The notes under the pieces: model-generated | What the model was told of the DNA's origin: nothing | Seen by the model: only the letters and a program-made list of their open reading frames with translations | Database searches by the model: none | Translations under genes and position numbers: made by a program | Shown here: positions 7,949 to 14,610 of the stretch, one piece after another | Layout of the letters: the number at the start of each line of letters is the position of its first letter | Position numbering within the stretch: the first letter of the stretch is position 1 | From: Rossellomorea aquimaris | Lineage (GTDB): Bacteria > Bacillota > Bacilli > Bacillales > Bacillaceae_B | Direction of reading: 5' to 3' | Assembly (NCBI RefSeq): GCF_001877785.1 | Contig: NZ_MINN01000085.1 | Location: forward strand, 186,001 to 250,000 | DNA: 64,000 bases

Positions 7949-8016
7949 TTAACCTCCTCAAGCATCCTTTTTACTACTATGTTTAGAGAAATTAGAAGGA
8001 ATTTGTGACAGTCTCA

Positions 8017-8202
8017 TTACTCAATCTCCATTTGATACAAAGCTCTAGCCAGTGCTTTTCTTTCAGCCTTATCAGTAGAGTTATTGTACATCTCCTGCAA
8101 GTGTAGATACTCCTTATCTAATTTCCATTGCTTATAGCCCTCAATGTACTGTTCATATGTTCTGATCTTCTTAATTTTTTGTGTAGCTTTCCTTGATAGC
8201 AT
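8017..8202 (-). CDS. Small charged element protein
   Basis: 61 residues starting MLSRKATQKIKK behind AGGAGGGG. Almost entirely helical and charged, with no known motif. It lies upstream of the helix-turn-helix gene in the same direction, 68 bp away, so the two may be co-transcribed. Confidence 0.5.
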   Translation of the reverse strand: MLSRKATQKIKKIRTYEQYIEGYKQWKLDKEYLHLQEMYNNSTDKAERKALARALYQMEIE

Positions 8203-8381
8203 CTTATTTCCCCTCCTATATTTGGTACTACTTAGTTAACTGAGAGGAGACAAAAGTAAGTATTGTACTTATAAAAAGTAAAATTATTCACTTGATACTT
8301 GTTTTTGTAGTGCCATAGCTAAACTAGTAGCAAAGGAATTGAGGTAACTCTTTTCCTATAAATACTGAGGAGGAATTTAAT

Positions 8382-9002
8382 ATGAAAGAACAAATGTTAA
8401 AAGATATGGAAGGCAAAATAGCTGAGGTACTTGAGTCAAAAAGTAAAATTGATGCATTACTGGACAATATTGAGGAGATGCAGGATGAAAATAAAAGCTC
8501 ACTTGCTAAAATGGAGCAGGATTTAAAAGGGCATCAAGAGGCACTTACTATGGCATTGGACTTGGGTGAGGCAAAGCTGATTAAAAAGCAGATTGATTCC
8601 TTACAAGAGGAGATAGAGCTACAAAAGTCAGTAACTGAGGCTATTGTAAAAGGGAAATATGCAGATTTAGAGGCTAAAGCTGAGGAGTTCTTTAAGGTGC
8701 ATAGTTCAGCTTGTTTTATGTTTAAGGCTGTAGATGATTACTTGGTAGTAAATACTACTCTGTCAGAGCTAAATGAGGTAAAAGGGATTATGCAAAGCTA
8801 TTCTAATACATTATCAATCACCTTTGCAGGAGTCAGAGCTATCCTATTAGATACAGGTATTGTTGCTTTAGAAAATCAATATAAAGTGTACAGGGGAACA
8901 CACTTAGGAAAAAGAGATGTAGTATCAGAGCTTAATGAGTTTGAATATCAAATTAGACCATATATGAACAAGTTAAGATCATATGGTTTTGAGATTAAAT
9001 AA
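8382..9002 (+). CDS. Unrecognised coiled-coil element protein
   Basis: 206 residues behind GAGGAGG. Residues 1-110 are long heptad-rich helices (EEMQDENKSSLAKMEQDL, LIKKQIDSLQEEIEL), then a compact mixed domain to the end. No membrane segment or signal peptide. I do not recognise it. It is followed at 57 bp by a tiny hydrophobic peptide gene and then another unknown gene, all on the plus strand and each with a good ribosome site. Confidence 0.6.
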   Translation: MKEQMLKDMEGKIAEVLESKSKIDALLDNIEEMQDENKSSLAKMEQDLKGHQEALTMALDLGEAKLIKKQIDSLQEEIELQKSVTEAIVKGKYADLEAKAEEFFKVHSSACFMFKAVDDYLVVNTTLSELNEVKGIMQSYSNTLSITFAGVRAILLDTGIVALENQYKVYRGTHLGKRDVVSELNEFEYQIRPYMNKLRSYGFEIK

Positions 9003-9058
9003 TAGAAAGCATATCTGATGTTTTGAGACAGACTTAATACAACTACTGAGGAGGTACA

Positions 9059-9139
9059 ATGATGGAACTGATTGGGCAGGTTATTGGAGCTATGGTATTA
9101 GCTTATAAAGTCATTCCTTTTATGTTTGAACAAAGATAA
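9059..9139 (+). CDS. 26-residue hydrophobic peptide
   Basis: MMELIGQVIGAMVLAYKVIP begins a 26-codon frame behind a strong GAGGAGGT 6 nt upstream. The centre could span a membrane. Small membrane peptides in mobile elements can be toxins, holins or fragments; nothing distinguishes these here. Too short for composition statistics, but the ribosome site is convincing. Confidence 0.45.
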   Translation: MMELIGQVIGAMVLAYKVIPFMFEQR

Positions 9140-9202
9140 TAACTTACTGAGGTTGGGCATTCTGCTCAGCCTCTTTTTATTTATTTGGAGAGGGAGAATG
9201 CA

Positions 9203-9565
9203 ATGGGTATAGATTACAGATTTAATGAGTGGAGAGTATCAGGGGAAAAAGCTGAGGCATGGAGTCCTATGGCTTACAGGTTATTGTCTAAGAATGCTAC
9301 CTCTGAGCATTTAAATGGTTTTAGGATTGGACAAATGCTGTACTTGCATCATATTGAGGGTATGAGTGCTAAAGAAATAAAACATTCACCTGTGGGCTTT
9401 GGTCTAAATTTAACTGTGATTAATGCTACTCTCAGAGGGTACAAAAGAAAGTATATGTCAGTAGGTGTTGAAACAATAGAGGCTTATGATATTGCTATGT
9501 ACATGATTGAGCATGAGCCTGAGGTATTGGAGAGAATGTACAGGGTGAATATAAGTAAGAATTAA
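9203..9565 (+). CDS. Unrecognised element protein
   Basis: 120 residues from ATG 9203; GGAGAGGGAG lies just upstream and inside the longer TTG-started frame, so the shorter start is preferred. The middle (FRIGQMLYLHHIEGMSAKEI ... LTVINATLRGYKRKYM) resembles a helix-turn-helix that might bind DNA. The C-terminus is an acidic helix. It ends in a terminator hairpin. Confidence 0.55.
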   Translation: MGIDYRFNEWRVSGEKAEAWSPMAYRLLSKNATSEHLNGFRIGQMLYLHHIEGMSAKEIKHSPVGFGLNLTVINATLRGYKRKYMSVGVETIEAYDIAMYMIEHEPEVLERMYRVNISKN

Positions 9566-9602
9566 GGGGCTGTAGCTATAAAGCTATGGCTCTCTTTTTT
9601 TA
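9566..9602 (+). terminator. Terminator in the element
   Basis: GAGCC-like stem (GGGC..TAGCT / AGCTA..GCTC) followed by seven T, directly after the stop at 9565. Confidence 0.65.
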
Positions 9603-9699
9603 TGTTTTTTCTCTAGGTCACAGTTTCAGAGCTTTCTCTAATAAGAGTAATGAGGACAAACAGAGCTTTCATAGCTTTTATTAGGGGAGAGGATACAAC

Positions 9700-9858
9700 A
9701 TGAGTGAACAGAGGGATATTGTCATTGAACAAAATGTAACTATTGCAGATGATAATACTGTACTTGTGAAAGGTATTGGGAAAGCATCAGATGTAGGAGA
9801 ATTGGATGTGAAGAAATTTATTGAGGTGGCAATGAATTTAAAATCATTTTGGAGATAA
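9700..9858 (+). CDS. Small acidic element protein
   Basis: 52 residues starting MSEQRDIVIEQNVTIADDNT behind GGGGAGAGG. No family recognised. It is the last gene before the right att site and is closed by its own terminator. Confidence 0.5.
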   Translation: MSEQRDIVIEQNVTIADDNTVLVKGIGKASDVGELDVKKFIEVAMNLKSFWR

Positions 9859-9861
9859 ATG

Positions 9862-9898
9862 AGGCAGTAGCTAGATCATAGCTATTGTCTTTTTTTTA
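9862..9898 (+). terminator. Terminator near the right end of the element
   Basis: GGCAGTAGCTA / TAGCTATTGTC stem followed by eight T. It prevents plus-strand transcription from running antisense into cotJC. Confidence 0.65.
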
Positions 9899-9945
9899 TG
9901 CTTTTTTTTAGTTACATATAATAAGGAAAATTCTAGTCATATATA

Positions 9946-9990
9946 GGTTGCATATTAGATATATTATATTTATAAATCATGGTTGCAATC
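9946..9990. other. Right attachment site (attR-type) of the cotJC element
   Basis: Element half-site GGTTGCA at 9946-9952, core ATTTATA at 9968-9974, host half-site with TGCAATC at 9984-9990. The TTGCA motif ends 13 nt from the dyad centre in the host half-sites and 18 nt in the element half-sites, an exact 5-bp offset on both sides. Confidence 0.85.
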
Positions 9991-10199
9991 ATTTCAAGAT
10001 GTGCGAATTCTTCCGTTCCGATATCAGTGAGCAGCCCGATTACTTTATCAGGAATCGTATACCGCTGATTCAGATAGCGCAGTGCAGCGGCCAGTTCTCC
10101 GTCTGCACCCCCATATTGCTCAACCAGATATTTTGCAAGAGTCGGATTGCATGTACTTACCCTTACGGGGTATTGCAGCTTCTTTTCATATGTCCACAT
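9969..10199 (-). CDS. cotJC: Spore coat protein CotJC, N-terminal part (split gene)
   Basis: The 77 residues MWTYEKKLQYPVRVSTCNPT to EEFAHLEMIATMIYK match the start of CotJC, including the E..H ferritin-like metal motif (EEFAHLE). Translation as it stands runs 11 residues into the insert (YNISNMQPIYD) and stops, giving an 88-residue truncated product. Removing the insert joins K77 to L78 of the downstream part. It is third in the cotJABC operon, 27 bp after cotJB. In B. subtilis, cotJ is a mother-cell operon. Confidence 0.93.
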
Positions 10200-10226
10200 A
10201 TGAATGGATTCCTCCCTTACTTAAAA

Positions 10227-10487
10227 TTATACCTGCCATGGCCAGGGTGCATCTTTCCAGTCCCATGGGTAATTTGAATAACTGTATCCAAAGTTGGTCA
10301 GCGGGCCGAACTCCTTTTCAAACTTCTTTTTTATTTGTTTTCTTGTTTTTACGTACATATTGTATTGTGAAATCGCGTCATGATCATCTGGGTGTGTATC
10401 AAGGTATAGTGTCAATTCAACTATCACGAAGTCTACGGCTTGTAACTCCTCCATGATTTCATAATAATGTGCAGGAAGCTGCTTCAT
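10227..10487 (-). CDS. cotJB: Spore coat protein CotJB
   Basis: 86 residues starting MKQLPAHYYEIMEELQAVDF, with the family's aromatic C-terminus (YSNYPWDWKDAPWPW). Length and sequence style fit CotJB, which accompanies CotJC in the inner coat. GGGAGA precedes the ATG. It sits between cotJA and cotJC on the minus strand. Confidence 0.9.
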   Translation of the reverse strand: MKQLPAHYYEIMEELQAVDFVIVELTLYLDTHPDDHDAISQYNMYVKTRKQIKKKFEKEFGPLTNFGYSYSNYPWDWKDAPWPWQV

Positions 10488-10491
10488 GGCT

Positions 10492-10713
10492 CTAATCTCC
10501 CTTCATTTTTTCATAGGGGCTGTAGTACGGGTCATAAAACACTTTCCACAACGTCCCTTTCCTCAATGCCTCCTTAGGCGCATATTGTTCGAGGTTAGGT
10601 GGCTGAAACCCAAGGAAGAGATTCGGGGGAGTTGAGTAAACCTTTGTAGTAATCGGTTTACAAGGGTCAAAAGGGCTGACATAAGGGTGCCAGCTTCTAT
10701 AAAAATCATGCAC
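10492..10713 (-). CDS. cotJA: Spore coat protein CotJA
   Basis: GTG start at 10713 (VHDFYRSWHPYVSPFDPCKP) is favoured by GGAGGG 7 nt upstream; a longer in-frame extension to 10752 lacks a ribosome site. The 73-residue product is rich in Pro and Tyr (PPNLFLGFQPPNLEQ), typical of CotJA, which is needed for CotJC assembly into the coat. First gene of the operon. Confidence 0.87.
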   Translation of the reverse strand: MHDFYRSWHPYVSPFDPCKPITTKVYSTPPNLFLGFQPPNLEQYAPKEALRKGTLWKVFYDPYYSPYEKMKGD

Positions 10714-10747
10714 AAGTATCCCTCCTGTAAAGAAATGCCTTCGTAAC

Positions 10748-10776
10748 AACATATGAGTGAGTATGGTGGAACATGT
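10748..10776 (-). promoter_or_regulatory. Candidate SigE promoter of cotJABC
   Basis: On the minus strand: -35 CATGTT (10770-10775), 14-bp spacer, -10 CATATGTT (10748-10755), close to the SigE consensus with the right spacing. It fits mother-cell expression of cotJ. Confidence 0.5.
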
Positions 10777-10866
10777 TAGAAAAAATTTATAACACCAGTA
10801 AAGAAGGGATTTCGATTCGAAATGTTGAATAATTTAAGCGTAGGAAATAAATGATGAGGTGGTCAA

Positions 10867-11502
10867 ATGTTCGTAAAAAGTGCCATGATTCCAAAGCATA
10901 AATGCTATGTGGTAAATGAAAATGATTCAATCGGAAAAACACTTGAAGTAATGGAGCATCACAAGATAGACGGGCTGCCGGTACTGTCGAATGATAAGTA
11001 TGCAGGGGTTGTGACCCGCTACAATATTTATCAGAATTTCTTCCTGTCCGGAATGGATAGAGATAAGTTCCTGAAAGAAACAAAGACGGCTGATATCGCC
11101 ATCCATCAGGATAAATTTCTGGTAGAAAGCAATGTGTTCGAAGATACATTAGTGGAATTGCAGGACTTTCCCATCTTATCGGTTATCGATGAAAATAGGA
11201 ATTTCCTTGGGCTGATTACCCGTTATGACGTACTGGATCAATTCAAAAGTGCATTCGGGATGGAAAGAAAGGGAGTGAGGATCGCCTTCACATCCGTTGA
11301 AACAGAAGGAAGGATCGCACGTCTGGGGGATATCATCCAGCAATATTCAGAATCGGTTATTTCGCTTGTTACGTTCGATGCCACAGATAAGCTGCTAAGA
11401 CGCATCGTCCTGAAAATCGAAAAGAAAGATAATATCGATAAATTCATCAATAAACTGGAGAAATCAGGTTTCAGAATCCTTCATATTAAGGAAGAAGAAT
11501 GA
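10867..11502 (+). CDS. CBS-pair and ACT domain protein
   Basis: 211 residues: two CBS repeats (about residues 4-60 and 70-130) and a C-terminal ACT-like domain (about 138-211, GVRIAFTSVETEGRIARLGD). The layout resembles AcuB and related nucleotide sensors; the ligand cannot be read from sequence. GAGGTGG ribosome site. It lies divergently from cotJ in a stretch that does not match B. subtilis. Confidence 0.8.
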   Translation: MFVKSAMIPKHKCYVVNENDSIGKTLEVMEHHKIDGLPVLSNDKYAGVVTRYNIYQNFFLSGMDRDKFLKETKTADIAIHQDKFLVESNVFEDTLVELQDFPILSVIDENRNFLGLITRYDVLDQFKSAFGMERKGVRIAFTSVETEGRIARLGDIIQQYSESVISLVTFDATDKLLRRIVLKIEKKDNIDKFINKLEKSGFRILHIKEEE

Positions 11503-11575
11503 TGGATAATAAAATTCAATCATACACTGTATGAAATAAAATCCTTCTCATAAGATTTATGGGAGGGATTTTATT

Positions 11576-11956
11576 ATGCATTATATTTTCAGGCTGATAG
11601 GTTCATTTATATTAGGGTATTTATTCATTAAATGGTTTCCGGAAATTCAATCAACTGAGGCTTCGGGAGTGATCATTGAACTAGTCCTGCATCCGGTTGA
11701 ATTCTTTGCATCATCCACCATGTTCATTCTGGGCTTTATTGTCCAGGGAAACCTTGTAAAGGCTGAATGCTTATTTTTAATCCGGCTGTCCAAGGGGAAT
11801 TTACATAAGGAACTGTTGATTGTACCTGTTCATGCATGCATGATCTATGGACTCTCGCTGTTTGGTATTTGGGAAACTCTGTTTTTTTCCTTCTTAGCGG
11901 TTTTTTATGGTATTATTTCTTTAGATTTGCGAAGGCAAGGAGGCCATCATGCTTGA
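11576..11956 (+). CDS. Small membrane protein of unknown function
   Basis: 126 residues behind GGGAGGG with membrane segments near residues 5-20, 43-62, 80-95 and 100-118. No recognised family. Its end overlaps the phosphoesterase gene by 8 bp, implying translational coupling. Confidence 0.65.
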   Translation: MHYIFRLIGSFILGYLFIKWFPEIQSTEASGVIIELVLHPVEFFASSTMFILGFIVQGNLVKAECLFLIRLSKGNLHKELLIVPVHACMIYGLSLFGIWETLFFSFLAVFYGIISLDLRRQGGHHA

Positions 11957-12713
11957 AATAATAAGTATTTTATTAATGGGGGGAGCAATTCTTCTCCTTT
12001 TTATGTATTATGAAGCCCATCGCAATGAGGTAAAGACTCATTTGTTTACTTTTCACGATTTTCCCGGGGATAAGGAAATGACCATATTCTTTATTTCGGA
12101 CATACATAAGCGCACGATGGATTCGGACCTGATTGATCAGGTCAGGGATAAAGCGGATATTGCAGTTATTGGAGGGGATCTGACGGAAAGGGCGGTTCCT
12201 TTTTCAAGAGTGGAGGAAAACTTGGATAAATTAGCGGCGATCGGGTCTGTTTATTTTATCTGGGGTAATAATGATTATGAAGTGAATACAGACGAACTTC
12301 GGAAGCTGTTCAAGAAGAAGGGTGTCAAAGAAATCGTGAACGATTCACTGACATTCACTGCTGGCGGGGGAGTCGTCAATCTGATCGGTGTGGATGATGC
12401 AAGTACACAGAGGGCGGTATTGCCCGAAGCGCTTGAAAAGACCGATCCATCCGGGTTCAATATCTTACTGAGCCATGATCCCCGTCTGGTGAAACAGGTG
12501 AATAAAGAGGATGGAATCAATCTCATGTTAAGCGGGCATACTCATGGGGGCCAAATCCGGATACTGGGCTGGGGCCTTTATAAAAAAGGCAGGACTGTAG
12601 AGCTTTCCCAAACCACCTTGTTAGTCAGCAATGGGTATGGTACTACAGCACTTCCGCTGAGATTAGGGGCACCGGCAGAAGCTCATCTGATCACAATTAA
12701 AAGAAAGTCATAA
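11949..12713 (+). CDS. ypbG: Calcineurin-like metallophosphoesterase YpbG
   Basis: 254 residues with an N-terminal membrane anchor (about 1-20) and the metallophosphoesterase motifs in order: ISDIHKR (D-x-H), GGDLTE (GD), WGNNDYE (GN-D/H type), LSHDP (H) and SGHTHGGQ (GHTH). Such enzymes hydrolyse phosphoester bonds with two metal ions; the substrate is unknown. Position near gudB fits B. subtilis ypbG. Confidence 0.87.
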   Translation: MLEIISILLMGGAILLLFMYYEAHRNEVKTHLFTFHDFPGDKEMTIFFISDIHKRTMDSDLIDQVRDKADIAVIGGDLTERAVPFSRVEENLDKLAAIGSVYFIWGNNDYEVNTDELRKLFKKKGVKEIVNDSLTFTAGGGVVNLIGVDDASTQRAVLPEALEKTDPSGFNILLSHDPRLVKQVNKEDGINLMLSGHTHGGQIRILGWGLYKKGRTVELSQTTLLVSNGYGTTALPLRLGAPAEAHLITIKRKS

Positions 12714-12744
12714 TGAACAAAACCTATTCATTGCCTATACAAAT

Positions 12745-12773
12745 TTTACACTGTAGGGAATCTCTACTATAAT
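12745..12773 (+). promoter_or_regulatory. SigA promoter with operator in its spacer
   Basis: TTTACA (12745-12750), 17-bp spacer, TATAAT (12768-12773). Most of the spacer is an imperfect palindrome GTAGGGAATCTCTAC (12753-12767, symmetric at 12 of 15 positions), a likely MerR-type operator for the following gene. Confidence 0.6.
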
Positions 12774-12813
12774 CTAAAAGAACATATGTAAATGAAAACC
12801 GTGGGGGATTTCT

Positions 12814-13722
12814 ATGAACGATCAAAAAACGACCGGTAAATATAATATCAAAGCAATATCCACTATACTTGGAATTCAGCCGGGTACCTTGAGGGCGTGG
12901 GAAAGAAGATATAATATCATTGCGCCGGTAAGAAATGAATCAGGGCACAGACTTTATACAGAGCAGCACCTGAATATTCTGAAATGGCTTGTTTCAAAAG
13001 TCAAACAGGGGTTTACGATCAGCCAGGCAGTCGCTTTATTGGACAAGCAGGAACTTGAAGAAAATGAAGTAGTCGAGTACGTGAACCAGGATAGAAGCCA
13101 GAATATATCCGATGAACTTTTAAAGGCTCTGCTGAGTTTTGATGAATCGAAAGCGCAAGAACTCATAAATAAATCATTTTCTATTTATACAATCGATAAA
13201 GTGGTGATTGATATTCTTGGAAGTTTGCTTGTTCAAATCGGCGACCTTTGGGAGAGGGACGAAATCACAACTGCACATGAACACTTCGCAAGCTCGATCC
13301 TGCGTTCACGCATAGGAAGCATCATGCATTCATTTCCGCATAATGGGATTCTTCCCAAAGTAGTGGCGGTTTGCGGACCGGGGGAATGGCATGAATTGGG
13401 ACTGCTGATATTTACGCTCTATGTAAGGAGAAAAGGATTTGAAGTCATTTACCTTGGTTCAAGCATCAAGGAAGATGATATCGAAGTTGTCCTGAAGGAA
13501 GTGGAGCCAAAGTTCCTGTTCTTATCATGCACGATGATGGATAATGTAAGCAGCTTATTATCACTCGTTTCTTCTCTGCATGAAAGTTACAAAGGATTGG
13601 AGATTGGAATGGGCGGGTTTGCAGTCGATCATCTGCCGAAGGATTTGAAAGAAAAATACAAACCGCATATTGTCGGCCAGTCCAAATCCGAATGGGAAGA
13701 CTGGTTAAAAAGTAAATTATAA
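12814..13722 (+). CDS. MerR-family regulator with cobalamin-binding domain (CarH/LitR-like photoreceptor)
   Basis: 302 residues. An N-terminal MerR helix-turn-helix (NIKAISTILGIQPGTLRAWE, RNESGHRLYTEQ, about residues 10-75) is followed by a helical bundle and a B12-binding Rossmann domain (about 175-300) with the E-x-H-x-x-G motif as EWHELG. The helical bundle carries W-x9-EH (W then ERDEITTAH then EH), the signature of adenosylcobalamin-dependent light sensors such as CarH. These repress in the dark with AdoCbl and release DNA on illumination. A palindrome sits inside its own promoter, so autorepression is likely. No carotenoid gene is adjacent in this window. Confidence 0.88.
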   Translation: MNDQKTTGKYNIKAISTILGIQPGTLRAWERRYNIIAPVRNESGHRLYTEQHLNILKWLVSKVKQGFTISQAVALLDKQELEENEVVEYVNQDRSQNISDELLKALLSFDESKAQELINKSFSIYTIDKVVIDILGSLLVQIGDLWERDEITTAHEHFASSILRSRIGSIMHSFPHNGILPKVVAVCGPGEWHELGLLIFTLYVRRKGFEVIYLGSSIKEDDIEVVLKEVEPKFLFLSCTMMDNVSSLLSLVSSLHESYKGLEIGMGGFAVDHLPKDLKEKYKPHIVGQSKSEWEDWLKSKL

Positions 13723-13744
13723 ACCGGTGTTTATGCACTGATTT

Positions 13745-13792
13745 GTGCCCCCTACATAGTATGTGGTAAGTCGTCACACTCTTGGGGGGCAC
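13745..13792 (+). promoter_or_regulatory. Stem that could sequester the mecB ribosome site
   Basis: GTGCCCCC (13745-13752) is fully complementary to GGGGGCAC (13785-13792), which lies 4 nt before the mecB ATG and includes its purine-rich ribosome site. If both are transcribed, initiation would be masked. Confidence 0.4.
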
Positions 13793-13796
13793 GCAT

Positions 13797-14387
13797 ATGA
13801 GACTTGAGCGAATTTCCGATAACAAAATTAAATTTTCCATAAGTGTAGAGGAGCTTGAGCAAAAAGGTTTGTTTGAGCAGGAGCAATGGAAAGATTCAGT
13901 AATGTGGCATGATTTGTTTGAAGACATGCTGGATGAAGTGCAGGGTAAGTTTGGTATAGAGGCCCAGATGGAAATTTCTGTGGAAATAGAATCATTCGAT
14001 GAAGAAGAGATTTGCATGATCCTCACTTTGGAACTGGATGATGAAGATTATTCCGATTTTGAAGGAAGCATGGAACTGGTGCAGCCCATCATCGAAAATG
14101 ATTTGCTGTTTCACTTCATTGACTTTGAAGTGATCATCGATGTGTTGAATCGGCTCAGGCATACATCCAAGTTTGAGGACCGCCCTCTGGAAGTCAGCTT
14201 ATATAACTATGAAAGTAAATACTATCTGCTTTTTGAAAACATCCCCCGGAGCCAGCATCTGCTGTTAAAGACGATTATCCTGGAATACGGTGCATTGTCG
14301 AATCAAACTGCCTATATGATAAAGGAATATGGTCATCCGATCGTACTGAAACAGGCGATGGAAAAAGTGACTAAGTATTTCACATAG
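13797..14387 (+). CDS. mecB: MecA-family adaptor for ClpC (MecB)
   Basis: 196 residues from ATG 13797 (MRLERISDNKIKFSISVEELEQKGL); the frame extends 15 nt upstream but GGGGGG is spaced for this ATG. The N-terminal substrate-binding part, an acidic linker and a C-terminal ClpC-binding domain match MecA/YpbH. These adaptors deliver substrates to ClpCP; in B. subtilis MecB (YpbH) lies just before gudB, as here. The 196-residue length is normal for YpbH. Confidence 0.88.
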   Translation: MRLERISDNKIKFSISVEELEQKGLFEQEQWKDSVMWHDLFEDMLDEVQGKFGIEAQMEISVEIESFDEEEICMILTLELDDEDYSDFEGSMELVQPIIENDLLFHFIDFEVIIDVLNRLRHTSKFEDRPLEVSLYNYESKYYLLFENIPRSQHLLLKTIILEYGALSNQTAYMIKEYGHPIVLKQAMEKVTKYFT

Positions 14388-14477
14388 CCGTTTCTTCCTC
14401 ACTTTTAGGTTTTCCTAAAGGTGTTTTTATTTTACAGAATTCTGATCAGCGGGAATTGATATAAGAAAATGAAAAAA

Positions 14478-14492
14478 ATGACAGCGTTTTCA
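14478..14492 (+). promoter_or_regulatory. Candidate CcpA site (cre) before the glutamate dehydrogenase gene
   Basis: ATGACAGCGTTTTCA matches the cre consensus WTGNAANCGNWNNCW at 14 of 15 positions. It lies 31 bp before the -35 box. Confidence 0.45.
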
Positions 14493-14522
14493 AAAAACCT
14501 GTTATTTTTGTTTTTTGTATCT

Positions 14523-14550
14523 TTGCAAGTAGAAACCAAACGTGTATACT
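14523..14550 (+). promoter_or_regulatory. SigA promoter of the glutamate dehydrogenase gene
   Basis: TTGCAA (14523-14528), 16-bp spacer, TATACT (14545-14550), about 60 bp before the start codon. Confidence 0.6.
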
Positions 14551-14610
14551 ATGTCATGAAAGCGGACTGGGGTCTGCTATACAGTGAATTAAACTGGGAG
14601 GTTTACATAT

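Larger units (their letters stand above)
3122..9970 (+). mobile_element. Large-serine-recombinase element inserted in cotJC, candidate skin-like intervening sequence
   Basis: A 6849-bp insert divides cotJC between codons 77 and 78. It is bounded by a 7-bp direct repeat, ATTTATA, within dyad-symmetric att sites. It carries a large serine recombinase immediately inside the left end, a small serine resolvase and a set of short genes without recognisable capsid, tail, lysis or replication functions. Its composition differs sharply from the flanks: I found no CpG and no GGCC anywhere in it, and arginine is written only as AGA/AGG. Precise excision would restore cotJC. Known elements of this kind (skin in sigK, vfbin in spoVFB, SPbeta in spsM) are excised in the mother cell; whether this one is excised then is inference. 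Confidence 0.93.

Noticed and set aside
3122-9970. Complete prophage or ICE
   Set aside because: At 6.85 kb it has no structural, lysis, packaging or conjugation genes that I can recognise.
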